Source: Lingula anatina
Taxonomy: Eukaryota; Brachiopoda; Lingulata; Lingulida; Lingulidae
Assembly (NCBI RefSeq): GCF_001039355.2
Contig: NW_019775682.1
Location: 62,374-94,414 of the forward strand
Direction: 5' to 3'
Length of the DNA: 32,041 bases
The position numbers were made by a program, and so were the translations under genes. Shown piece by piece: positions 1 to 9,700 of the stretch (positions within the stretch are counted from its first letter, which is position 1; the number at the start of each line of letters is the position of its first letter). The notes under the pieces were generated by a model. That model searched no databases, was not told the origin of the DNA, and saw only the letters and a list, made by a program, of their open reading frames with translations.

Positions 1-26
1 CCCCCCCCCCCCCCCCCCCCCCCCCC
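1..26. repeat. Poly-C homopolymer at window edge
   Basis: There are 26 consecutive C residues at the very start, followed by ordinary AT-rich sequence. This could be a genuine homopolymer, the C-rich end of a transposon (the window's right edge also ends in a C-rich TIR element) or an assembly edge artefact. No function is inferred. Confidence 0.8.
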
Positions 27-318
27 ATAAGTCTAAAGTCTAATTTTCTAAATTCAATTTTGTCTTGACTTTCATTATTGTCTCTTTCAAATTAAGTGGG
101 TTGGGAAGGCAGTGGTAAAGTACACATAACTTATTATCAAAAATCTTTTAAGAGTCATCTACTGGTTGCATAATTAAAAGCTGATTATGTAGCTTAATTT
201 TAGCCATGTTTAAATATACTATCTTCTTCACCCAGGGGCCAAGTCTGCCAGCCCAGCCACCAGGACAATGCCAGTGGCCACACCATACTATACCATGCTG
301 TGACAGGGACAGTACAGG
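27..318 (+). other. Upstream region and probable 5' UTR of the DDIAS gene
   Basis: This stretch of about 290 bases precedes the first coding exon. An in-frame TGA at 301-303 lies just upstream of the ATG at 319, so the reading frame cannot extend further 5'. I see no convincing TATA box or initiator. The sequence becomes GC-richer from about 230 onward, which fits a transcribed leader. The promoter itself may lie here or further left. Confidence 0.4.
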
Positions 319-437
319 ATGACCTCTGACAGGGTCCTGATCCTGGCCACTGTGACAGCAGTGAAGGACTGCGTGCTGTGCTACCCAAGCTGTTCACTGT
401 GCAATAAAAGATTGTTGACAAGTTTTCAAAGTCAAAA
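319..437 (+). CDS. DDIAS: DDIAS coding exon 1 (start codon, first zinc-ribbon knuckle)
   Basis: The exon encodes MTSDRVLILATVTAVKDC, then CYPSCSLC, ending in a split lysine codon (AA|G). The block matches the start of vertebrate DDIAS, where an LLASVLALQ segment precedes YPSCQKC. The ATG at 319 is the first after an in-frame TGA at 301. The donor is AA|GTAAGA. Confidence 0.85.
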
Positions 438-3400
438 GTAAGACTAAATAAATGTCTGATTGTGGTACATACTAATGTGTTAAATGGTAGAAGAGTGATG
501 CTTACATCATCAAATTTGAATAATTTTCATATTTGTATTCTACACCTATATCTGCAAATTTAAAAAACAAAATATTAGGTGCCTTTTTGTCCATTGGCAA
601 TAAAAGCTGATTTTACTGACTGTACCAGAAATTAGTGCTTCATGCACAACAGGATCATGGTTGTGCCAAACACTGTGGCGGTGAAACTATTAAAAAAAAA
701 GTGGGTAAAGCTTCTGGTTAGATCACATTCTAAAATTTTGACATAGTCTGAAATGTTTTATGGTGTTTCAGGTTATGGTGCAGTAAGTGTTGTACTAGCT
801 TCACTGACCACAGCAGTGTCCAGAGGTTCAGGCTGTCACTGCATGTCACAGATGATGGCAGTACAGCAGATGTCACAGTGTTTGGGAAGTGTTTGGAGGC
901 AGTTGTTGGGGGAACAGCCCAGGACTACCACAAGTATGTCTTTTCTTGAATAAGCAATGTATGTTAAAAATTTGTAAAACAATTTGAATTTGTGTGTTTT
1001 AATATAGATTTAAAGGGTAATTTTATGTTGCTTCAAAGCAAACACACTATATGGCAGTAGAAGAAGCTTTTTGACCCACTAATACTAAAGAATAATATGA
1101 ATTATTTTATCCTATATTACAGATATAAAACATGGCTTGATGACCAGCCGTTCCTTAAGTGTGAAGACTTAATCATGGAATCCCTGAAAAGATGTCTGGT
1201 GGGAAGGAAATTTTATTTTGGTTTCAAGATCAACCCCCTCAAAAGATCCCTTTCCCAGTGTCTGAGACCAGTGTCTCTGTCGGAGATTTTAACTCAGCAG
1301 CAGTGGTGTAATAGAGATGCAGAGTTTTCAAAAGGCCTGGTTGCTATTCAGATTGTGGTGGCTGAGCCAGAACACAGTGAAGCTTGTGTGGGTGGAGCAG
1401 GGTGCAGTACAATACTACAGCATTTGAAACAGGCAGTGGAATTTACTTTATTTCCAAATAAAAAGATCAAAACTGTAACAGAACTAGGGACAGATGCTGA
1501 AGGTACATGTATGTCTGGAGAGCAGTCAGTCTTAGATATTTCTGCCATAGAACCAGATGACAGTATACAGGGTGTTGATGGCAGGACAGATAACCAGGAT
1601 TTGTATGAACTAGGCCACCCAGGCCATGCCAGTGGGAAAGTGTCAAATTCCAATAGCTATATGTCTGGGATATCTGATTGCCATCTTGACAGTAATTTAT
1701 GCAGTGGTCAGTCCAGCTTCCAGCCTAGTGGTCAAGTGAGTTATGGACAGAGCGACATTGTGATAAGTTGTTTTGAAGAGCACACTGGCAGTTCTAACAA
1801 ACTGACAACAGAAAGTTTTAACTCAGATTTGGAGAAATTACAAAGCAATAGGTTGTCAGTGATTTCTGGAACAACACAAAATGATGCTCAGGGGTCTGAA
1901 TCAACTCAAAAAGCTTATAAATGGAATCATTGCCACAATTCTAGCTCATCTGTGACAAAATCCATTTCTGGTAGAGATAGTCTTTCATCTTTTATTATGG
2001 ATTTAGAAAGGCCTTTTGCGAAGACTGAAGACTCTCCCAGTAATGAGTCAATTGAAGTTAATCTAAATAAAGGTCCCAAAGTCTCAAACCCACCAGAAGA
2101 AATTCAAGATAAATTGCCTGTGTTAGACAGCAGTTTTTTAGGTACAAGCAGAGACAAAGATTCTTCTGACACTGCTGCATTTGTTAGTGATATTGAGGCT
2201 GTGAGGAATGGTACTTTGCTAGAACTGTCTCCTCTAGGACTAGGCAGTGTGTCAGCCATAGTGGATGATGAATTAAGTGTTCAGAACAACAGCACCAAAG
2301 TAGATCAGCTGCCTTACTGTGACATAACTGACTTTGAAGACAACACACAGACTGATAGTGTAATAGGCAGTGTGTCACACTGTGGGCAGCATGAGAACAC
2401 AAAATTGTCCGCTTTGGGTCCTTTTAATCACAAATTGACCAAAGACACTCAAAACTGCAGTTTAAATTCTCACGACGTTTCACCTGAAAGAAATGGTGTT
2501 GGAATCTCCAAGGCTGTATTACCAGACCACATTCCAGAGATGGACGATTCACTCATGTGTGGCCTCGCCCAGGAAGACAGTGAGCTTTATTTAGACTACT
2601 TCAAAAGTGCAATTAGGAAACCATCTCAGGCTATGAGAACAGTAAAGAGAGAAGCCCACAAAGATGACAGTGGTCAGTTGAATGTATTGACTGGTCAGGA
2701 TATCACTCCCCCACAGGGAGCTTACTGTAGTGGACAGGACAGTGACCACACGCAATCACGAGGTGGCCAGAATGATGTTAATCTTAAGAATTTGACATGG
2801 CGTAAGCAAGGAGATCATGAGGGTCAAGTGGAAAATCCTGTAGTGATGGATCACAGGGCAGTGAATGATATGGCTGGCACTGCACATCACCAGCAATCTG
2901 ACCAGCATAATCATACTGACAAAAGTCAGCAGTCTGACCAAAACAAACAAACTGACCACTGGGGAAGAGAAGCAAGAGCATATAAGGGCAGTGGTATGGA
3001 AAATGGCAACAGACAATTAGATGCCATGGCCAGGCCTTCTTGTCTCAATCAAACTGGCCACTGCTTAAGCAGTGTACAGCAAAGTGACAATACCAGAGAA
3101 ACTGCTGTCTCTGCCTCTGTTGACTACATAGTCAGCAACCAGGGGAAGGATGACCATCTCACAGAACTTTATGGCAGCTTTTACAATTCAAACAATGACA
3201 GTCTGCTGTTGTTAGCAGACTTGCATGACAGCAACTTCCACACCAGCTTTGATGTTCCATATTTACAAAGTCAGTCCGTCCACCATAAAGACACTGGTAC
3301 AGGGCATGTTGATGTCACACACAGCAGCAGTGGCGTAGGTGGTGCCGTTGCTGTGTATAGTGAAGACATGCCTTATTCTGAAGACTTAGACTGCTTTCTA

Positions 3401-5482
3401 GAAAATATGGTCAAAGCTCACGAAAGGGTGATTTCAAATGTGTCTGTTCACAAGCCAACATTGACTGATAAGAATAAAGAAGATGGCAGCTTGTCAGGAC
3501 AGGAAACCATCAGGACTGGTGTTTTGAAGGAAGAGGAAGTGATGTCTAATTCCATTATGGCTGCACTGGATGGCACATTTGGCAGCATTTTGGATGAGTC
3601 AAAATGTGATTCTACTCCACTCAAAGTGGATGTTGTTCTGAAGTCTTCAGAGGCAAAGCATGATTCCAAGATGGGTGAATTCTCAAACTCAGGTTGTATT
3701 GCTCTAGGGAGAAAAAGATATTCCTTTGAAATACAGAAAACTCATTTTGATCCTGTGCCCGAGAATACAAGGCAGCTCTGTGATGGCATGGCAAAACCAC
3801 AGCAGGGTGTTGATAGCTCAGTTACAGACAATATACAGAAAGAGGAGGTGGCTGAATCAACAGAACATAAAGAACATATCCCAGCAGATTGCTGTAGTGA
3901 TAGCTGTGCATTGTATGTGTCATGTGACCTGTTTGACTGTAGTGAAGAAGAGGGCTTGATACTTAAAGTGGAAGAAAATGTCCATACCAGGACCTTTTCA
4001 CCAGCTCAGAAAGTGGATGTGGACAGTAACATTAATTTGAGTGATTGTCCATCAGTGCAAAATGTTAGTTATGCCCAATGGCAAATGCTTGATGAGGTCA
4101 AGAGATTTGAAGTTAATAAATCTAAGTCTGATCTTGTTTCAAAGAATAGGAATGTAAAAAATGGTGCTGATATTGTGCCAATTGAAGGCAATTTAAATGG
4201 CCTCCGTGCAATAAGCAGTAACAAAGTTGATTTCAATCATAGCAACCAGGTGGATGGGGATGACAAAGTTGACACCTGTGGACAATGTGACACTGTTAAC
4301 ACTGCAGAAGATGACAGTTACATACCTGAAGATGGGTCTTGTGATCTGTTCCAGACCAACCTTGAGGATGATTCAGAATGTTTCCCAAGTCAAAATATGT
4401 CACACAATGATTTATTAGGAAACAGGACTGATCCGAAAGTCACCGATGGATCAAAAGAAAGAAAAAAGTCTCACCTTGGTTCAGAACCAAGTGAACCTGT
4501 TTTTGTTGCTGAGAGCCAGTCCACAGGGGATTTATTAGACTCAGATGATGAACCAGATGAGTCTAATAAACTACTCGGTGAAAAGGAAAATATCCCAGAT
4601 ACTTTCAGCAGAAAGAGACCAAAGAAATCATGGAAATGTGTACAGTTTAGCAGGCACCGCAGCACAATACACTCCCTCCCTGGTTTAAACACTAGTCCAA
4701 ATTATTTAAGCCCTGACATGAAAGGTAGAGAGCCCCTTAAACATTGTCTTAAACAGGGGTTGCTACAGCATTCAAATAAAAGAAGACTTTTAAATCAGAC
4801 TAGTACTCCAAACATAGGTCATCACAGTGGCAGAGACTTCAATGGACAGTTGCAGGGGGATAATGAAAGTTCTAACTTTCTGTCTCAGGCTGATTTATTC
4901 GCTGACAGTCCCATAGCAACAGACAGGGGTGACCTCAGCATCTTTACCGTGACCCCAGAAATTGTGAAACTGAAAGTTATAAAGTGCAAAGTACAATCAG
5001 AAAATTTATGTAAATCAGGACATACTGCTGTTGAGTTGCCTTCTTCAGCTTTAAAAAGGAAAAAATTAAGTTCATTATCTGTGCATGTAAACAGTGATTC
5101 AGTAGAAAGCCCCAATGCACATATTAAGATGAAGCCAGGAATGACCTGGAATCTGAACCATCTTGTAAGGACATTGTGTACAAGGGAAACACAGACCGGT
5201 GATGAGAATAAAAGCAGAGAGAATCAAAATACTGAAGGTCGGAATTCAACATTAACTGTGCAGCTACAAAACGTGGCAAAAAGTCAGAATGTACAAAATG
5301 AAGGTCAGGATCCTATTAAACTTCAGACAGAACATAATACATGTGATGATATTGAGGTCTCAATAGATTTTATTCCAAGTTCACTTCCAGTAGCTCTTAG
5401 TCATGTGGTGCAACATGGACATAGCAGTGTTTCGTATTCTATCAGTCAGTCGGATATGTTTGATTCATCTAATTATAATTAG
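319..5482 (+). CDS. DDIAS: DDIAS/noxin-like protein (DNA damage-induced apoptosis suppressor homologue), complete, 3 exons
   Basis: The CDS is join(319-437, 772-933, 1123-5482): 4641 nt, 1546 residues plus stop. Phases fit exactly: exon 1 ends AA before GTAAGA, exon 2 starts with G after TTTCAG and ends AA before GTATGT, and exon 3 starts with A after TTACAG. Residues 1-160 resemble the human DDIAS N terminus, an RPA1-C-like OB fold with a zinc ribbon. The ribbon cysteines are C25-x2-C28 and C43-x2-C46, followed by the strands FRLSLHV and DVTVFGKCLE and the conserved block CLVGRKFYFGF...GLVAIQIV. The rest is long, Ser/Asp/Gln-rich and probably disordered. It carries a basic NLS-like RKRPKK (1257-1262), a KEN motif (1248-1250) and DLF motifs. 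Human DDIAS is about 1000 residues, so this one is longer. The family is DNA-damage-responsive and anti-apoptotic. Orthology is inferred from the N terminus and layout, without a database search. Confidence 0.85.
772..933 (+). CDS. DDIAS: DDIAS coding exon 2 (second zinc-ribbon knuckle, OB-fold strands)
   Basis: The acceptor is TTTCAG|G and the donor is CACAA|GTATGT. The exon encodes LWCSKC, which completes the zinc ribbon, then RFRLSLHVTDDG and DVTVFGKCLEAVVG. These parallel vertebrate RYKLSLKV and ITVFGSCLD. A different frame running through the same exon from the ATG at 753 is a shadow, because it does not splice into the next exon's frame with conserved residues. Confidence 0.85.
1123..5482 (+). 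CDS. DDIAS: DDIAS coding exon 3 (4.36-kb terminal exon)
   Basis: The acceptor is CTATATTACAG|A, and the exon runs open for 4360 nt to a TAG. An ATG at 1097 lies in the intron, in the same frame, and is not the real start. The first residues, YKTWLDDQPF, follow exon 2's HK. Residues up to about 160 complete the OB fold. The remainder holds Q/D-rich stretches (for example 2880-2960), three DLF motifs and one DMF, the KEN motif, the NLS-like cluster and the C-terminal SDMFDSSNYN. Confidence 0.88.
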
Positions 5483-6170
5483 ACATATACTCTTATAACA
5501 TCTGATCTAAATTGTGTAATGAAATTCATTAATCATTGAAATTAAATGAATAGTGACTTTCACATTTGCAAGTAAGTGTTTGGAGCATTTGTATTGCATG
5601 TTTCGATCTTGAATTTAGAAATGGAGCTTTTATTCATTTTATTTAATGTATTCCTAAATTTTTATTTTTTCTTTGCTGGTAAAATATATTGCCACAAAAA
5701 GTTGCATTGAATAATTGACATGTGTTGCATGTACAGAAAGGCTTATCATAATAACATTATTTACTCATTTAAATAATGCAATATATAGCCCAATTTGTTT
5801 ATCACTGATATTCCAAAAATCTTAGTTAATTTCATTTGCATTGCTTTAAAATTTTAGTTTTACAATATGATTTTGTCTGGTTCTTTATTTTGCTGTAAGT
5901 CTATTTCAGGTGTAATTGCTTCAATGATAAAGGAAAAACATACTTCATTTTGAGGACTTTTTTTAATGTATGAATGCTTGTAATGATTAAATCTTTAAGT
6001 CATATCAAAATGTTTTGAATTGCATTGTTTTGAAGACAAACTGCATTGTTGCATCGTTTGAGGTGCAATGGACTTGTCTAACAAGAAGACACATTCACAA
6101 CAAGTTTATTACTAAAGAAGATACAAAGACATATTTTAAAGGAGCACACAGTAGTTTCACACAATAAAAG
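5483..6170 (+). other. DDIAS 3' UTR with candidate poly(A) signals
   Basis: AT-rich sequence follows the TAG. The first candidate signal is ATTAAA at 5541-5546. A canonical AATAAA lies at 6163-6168, with another in GTAAATAAAG near 6220. Which is used cannot be decided from sequence alone. No open frame of note is present. Confidence 0.45.
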
Positions 6171-8430
6171 CAAACAAGATCATAATATATATTGTCAGTC
6201 ACCTAGAAATACTGTAGTAAATAAAGAATATAAACAAAATACTGGGACTTGCTGGCATGTAATTGACTGCAATTCAGTGTTTGATCTCTAACAGATTATT
6301 CACAAAACTCTGACCTTGATTAAATTATTACTGCCTTTAAAAGGACCTTTATGTTAGTTCTTGGTAAGAAAAAATATAATTACTTCTAGAAAAATTATTT
6401 GAAAACAGTAGTGACCCAAAATCAGACAAATATTCTTTCATTAAAAGTACCTTTTAAAATAAATACTAAATTTATAAGTACCGTTGCCCAGTGACATTTT
6501 GGTACCATGAGGATGTCTGTATATCTAGAGGCAAATAAGGAACTATATTTATAATAATAATCCTAACGCATAAAACACTGACCTATTAAACTGTTCAATT
6601 AATATTGTTACATATTTGCATTCTTTGTTCATACAAAATACTGTAGATCTACTAAAATACAAATTTTTTTGGAATATATTGTGTGCAATGTATGTATCAT
6701 TTCATTTGTATATGGTCTCAAGCCAGGACAATGAGTAGAATTTTACCTCTCTATTTTGATCCTGTTGTCTTATAAAAAAATCCTTTTAATATTTCTAACC
6801 CTGGAGATATAATAGCAATTATTTTGCTTCCTATCTTATGTACTTATACCGGACAACTATTAAGTAGTACCACTGCATGCAGAAAAAATCTTGTTTAGCA
6901 TAAATTTTCTATAATTCCATTTTTCTAAAAGTACATTGTGAAAATTATCACTGTGTCAGTCTTACAAATATTGATTATAATAAGCTACATGTAGAAATAT
7001 TTAATACAGAATATCTGGCCAGTTTCTTTTATCCAGTTGTTGCTTACATTTTTTTCACTATAAGGACCAGCACATTTGATTTACACATTTGATTTGCACA
7101 GACACACATTTTAATCTTAAAAGTACATAAGAATATGTTTACATATCCAGAAACAGACCAAGAACAGTAATCCTAATGCATAAAATGTTGGCATATTTTA
7201 CTCTTAAATCAATATTCTGCATTGTTAGTTAATTCAATATGTACACTGTCAATCTACATGTATTTGAATACAACATTTTTTCTGAAAATAGATACTGTGA
7301 AAATAACAATATATGTTTTCTGTTAGCCTACATGTATATAGGAGTTAATGAAAAATATAAATGGATCAAATACCGGAATTAACTATCATGTAATTGACCG
7401 TGATCCAATGTATTATCTCAATTGGAAATTCATCATAAAGAGCTAATCCTGATGACATCTATGTTGCAAGGAATAACTGGTAAAATTCAACTTATTATGT
7501 CATAATGTTATATAGAGATATTCTTTTAATGCTATAGCTCTGGAATGTTATTAAAGCAATTTTCCTTTCTTTTGATGCATAACATTTGTGTGCATACATT
7601 GCACCACATAAAATGGTGATTAAAGTACATGTAGAAAAATCTTATACAGAACAACTTGTCAAAATTCTTTCTCTGTAAAATCATAATTGAAAATATAGAT
7701 GGTTACAGAGGGCCCAGGATACTAAATGGTTTCTAAATCAAGAGATGAAGTATTATAGTTTTTAGTGTTTAAAACTAGATAAGTATTTTGAATTTCAATA
7801 GAAAGATCAGGTCCAAAACTTTTACAGTAATTACACAATCTTTTCAATGGGGGAAATTTTAAATTTTACAGATACTGTATATTTAAGTAATAATTTCTTT
7901 AAATTAAACATTCCTCCAGTGGTAGCAACAAAATTAAAAAGCAGGCTTCTCTATAGTGTTATTCTATGCAGTAAAACCACCACAAATGCTATATACAAAT
8001 ATAATTTTGTGATAATAATATTATGTATCTCAAAATTTGATCTTTTTTGCCCATTGAATATATTTAGTTATTACCATTTTACTTGTCATTGTTTTCTAAT
8101 ATGAATTAATATATATAATTAATGTATATATCACTTAAAATTATGGATTATTACAGTCAGCGTGTATAAACAACACAGAAAAATCTATAACAGTATAACT
8201 TGCTGATTTCTTTAACCCAAAATCACATAAAAAATTATTTCACTGAAAGTATATTCAATACATTTGATTTTCAAATGCCTTTTATTTGCCCGGTAACATT
8301 TCAAAAGTAACCTAAGAATACGTTTACATAGCCAGAACCAAAGCAAAAACGCTATTTAACTCCTCTGTCAATAACCTATATTGTCCATTCATTCAATATG
8401 TACACTGTAAATCTACTGGAATACAGTTTA
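6171..8430. repeat. Degenerate repeated AT-rich zone between the convergent genes
   Basis: No gene is seen. Decayed blocks recur in the same order. For example, 6236-6320 resembles 7365-7450 (both have ATGTAATTGAC followed by a CAATG/CAGTG and CTGA core). The block at 7122-7275 (TAAGAATATGTTTACAT...TTCAATATGTACACTG) recurs at 8304-8426, and part of it near 6580-6660. The spacing suggests old tandem duplication of a unit of roughly 0.6-1.1 kb, or several copies of one old transposon. Confidence 0.5.
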
Positions 8431-8687
8431 GGGGCAGATCCAGGATTATTTGAAGGGGAAGGGGGTCCAGAACAACAGGCTTCGGATGTGAAGCTGACCA
8501 TAGCCTCCTTGGCGTGCGGTTTGGAGCGTGTTCAAGGGCCCCAAAATTTTTTGGTGTTTTGTAGGGCAAATGGTGCCCTTTGGCACAGTTAAGAACATTA
8601 CAATGATTAAATAGTCAGACTTGTAAGTTCAATAGGGGAATATTGGGACCCCCCTGCGCCCCCCCCCTCTAAATACGCCACTGCAGT
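8428..8687. mobile_element. Short non-autonomous TIR element (hAT-like), remnant
   Basis: The left end reads GGGGCAGATCCAGGATTATTT and then a G-run with GGTCC. The right end has GGACCCCCCTGCGCC and ends AATACGCCACTGCAG, whose complement starts CTGCAGTGGCG. CAGTGGCG-type ends with a GGATCCAGG-type subterminal motif are common in hAT-type elements. The flanks ACAGTTTA and GCAGTTTT could be a decayed 8-bp target duplication. It has no coding capacity. Related ends occur at 22872-23000 and 31984-32041. Confidence 0.5.
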
Positions 8688-9205
8688 TTTTTTTCCTGAC
8701 AGTAGACGTGTTAATAACATGACATTCAAAATGCCATATATGTCCAGAAAAAAACAGACAGACTTTGCATAAAATATAACCTTTTGATAAACTGTAAAAC
8801 TACATGAAGCATTAAAAGAACTGATGTAATTTTTTAAAATTTTAAATGTATATTGTAATAATGTGGACGTCGAGTCACTTACGATATAGATAAAACCTTG
8901 AAAATGTGGTAAAATGCAACTTGCCAGTTCAATGCAATGAATGTCATTTACAAATCTCCTTTTAGAACTAAAATGCAGGTAAATTCACTATCTTCATAGT
9001 GATATGATAAATCAATAAGATGTCAAACCAGGAAGATATCCTCTCTCACCATCCTTATCCACTTTCTGTCGAAGAATATCTGTTTTGATGTACTATTAAC
9101 TACACTGGTTAATTTAAGTTTTACAATTATGTGATGAGCATGCATTAAATTAATGTCTATTTATCTTTATGCCCATGCAACCTCATCACTAGAAGTTTGC
9201 TCTTT
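8688..9205 (-). other. Probable 3' UTR / downstream region of the GBP gene
   Basis: AT-rich sequence follows the GBP stop codon (read leftward). I see no unambiguous AATAAA on the minus strand immediately after the stop. The nearest clear complement (TTTATT) lies further left, near 8281. The polyadenylation site is therefore undecided. Confidence 0.3.
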
Positions 9206-9700
9206 CTACTCCGGTGGCAAGTTAAATAGTCTACGAAAAAAACAACGATTTTTCCATTTTTGTAATTCCAGTTTGTTACGAGATTTTTGCATTTCAATCT
9301 TTTTCATTAGCTCTTCAGTTTTCTGTTGTAAAGAAGCCAATGTCTGTGTAAGCTGTTCCTTCTCTGCTTTAATACTTTCCACTTCAAGTTTTGTTTCCTC
9401 TTTTGCAGCAGCCATTTTCAGTTCAAGCTGTTGTTTTTCTTCCTTGAACTGCAGTTGAGCTTTTTCCGTCTCTGCTTTAATACTTTCCATTTGATGTTGT
9501 GCTTTGTCTTCTGTAGCAGCAAATTTTTCTTCAAATCGTTGATTTTCTGCCTGGTATTTCTGTTTTTCCTTTGCCTTCTCTGCTTTTAAATCCTCCATTT
9601 CCTTTCGGACAGCATCCAGGGCAGACTTGAATATTTCCTGGTTGTTAGCCAACTGTACCTTACGCATTTCCCTTAGTTTATCTTCTTTTTCTTTGGCAGC
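9206..9700 (-). CDS. GBP terminal exon (triplicated coiled coil and C terminus)
   Basis: The acceptor is TTAAATGTAG|GCT. It encodes 164 residues and a stop, starting AAKEKEDKLREMRK. Three consecutive 36-residue units begin MEDLKAE, MESIKAE and VESIKAE. The matching DNA (TCTCTGCTTT on the plus strand) starts at 9577, 9469 and 9361, exactly 108 bp apart. The tail ends KWKNRCFFRRLFNLPPE: basic and aromatic, with no CaaX prenylation box, unlike vertebrate GBP1, GBP2 and GBP5. Confidence 0.82.
   Translation of the reverse strand, partial: AAKEKEDKLREMRKVQLANNQEIFKSALDAVRKEMEDLKAEKAKEKQKYQAENQRFEEKFAATEDKAQHQMESIKAETEKAQLQFKEEKQQLELKMAAAKEETKLEVESIKAEKEQLTQTLASLQQKTEELMKKIEMQKSRNKLELQKWKNRCFFRRLFNLPPE

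Noticed and set aside
753-953. 66-residue plus-strand frame overlapping DDIAS exon 2
   Set aside because: A different frame through the same exon. Only the frame joined at 772 and 933 carries the conserved CSKC and DVTVFGKCLE residues and correct phases.
1097-1122. ATG at 1097 as the start of the large plus-strand protein
   Set aside because: A strong acceptor at 1121-1122 and two upstream exons in matching phase supply conserved zinc-ribbon and OB-fold residues. The ATG lies in the intron.
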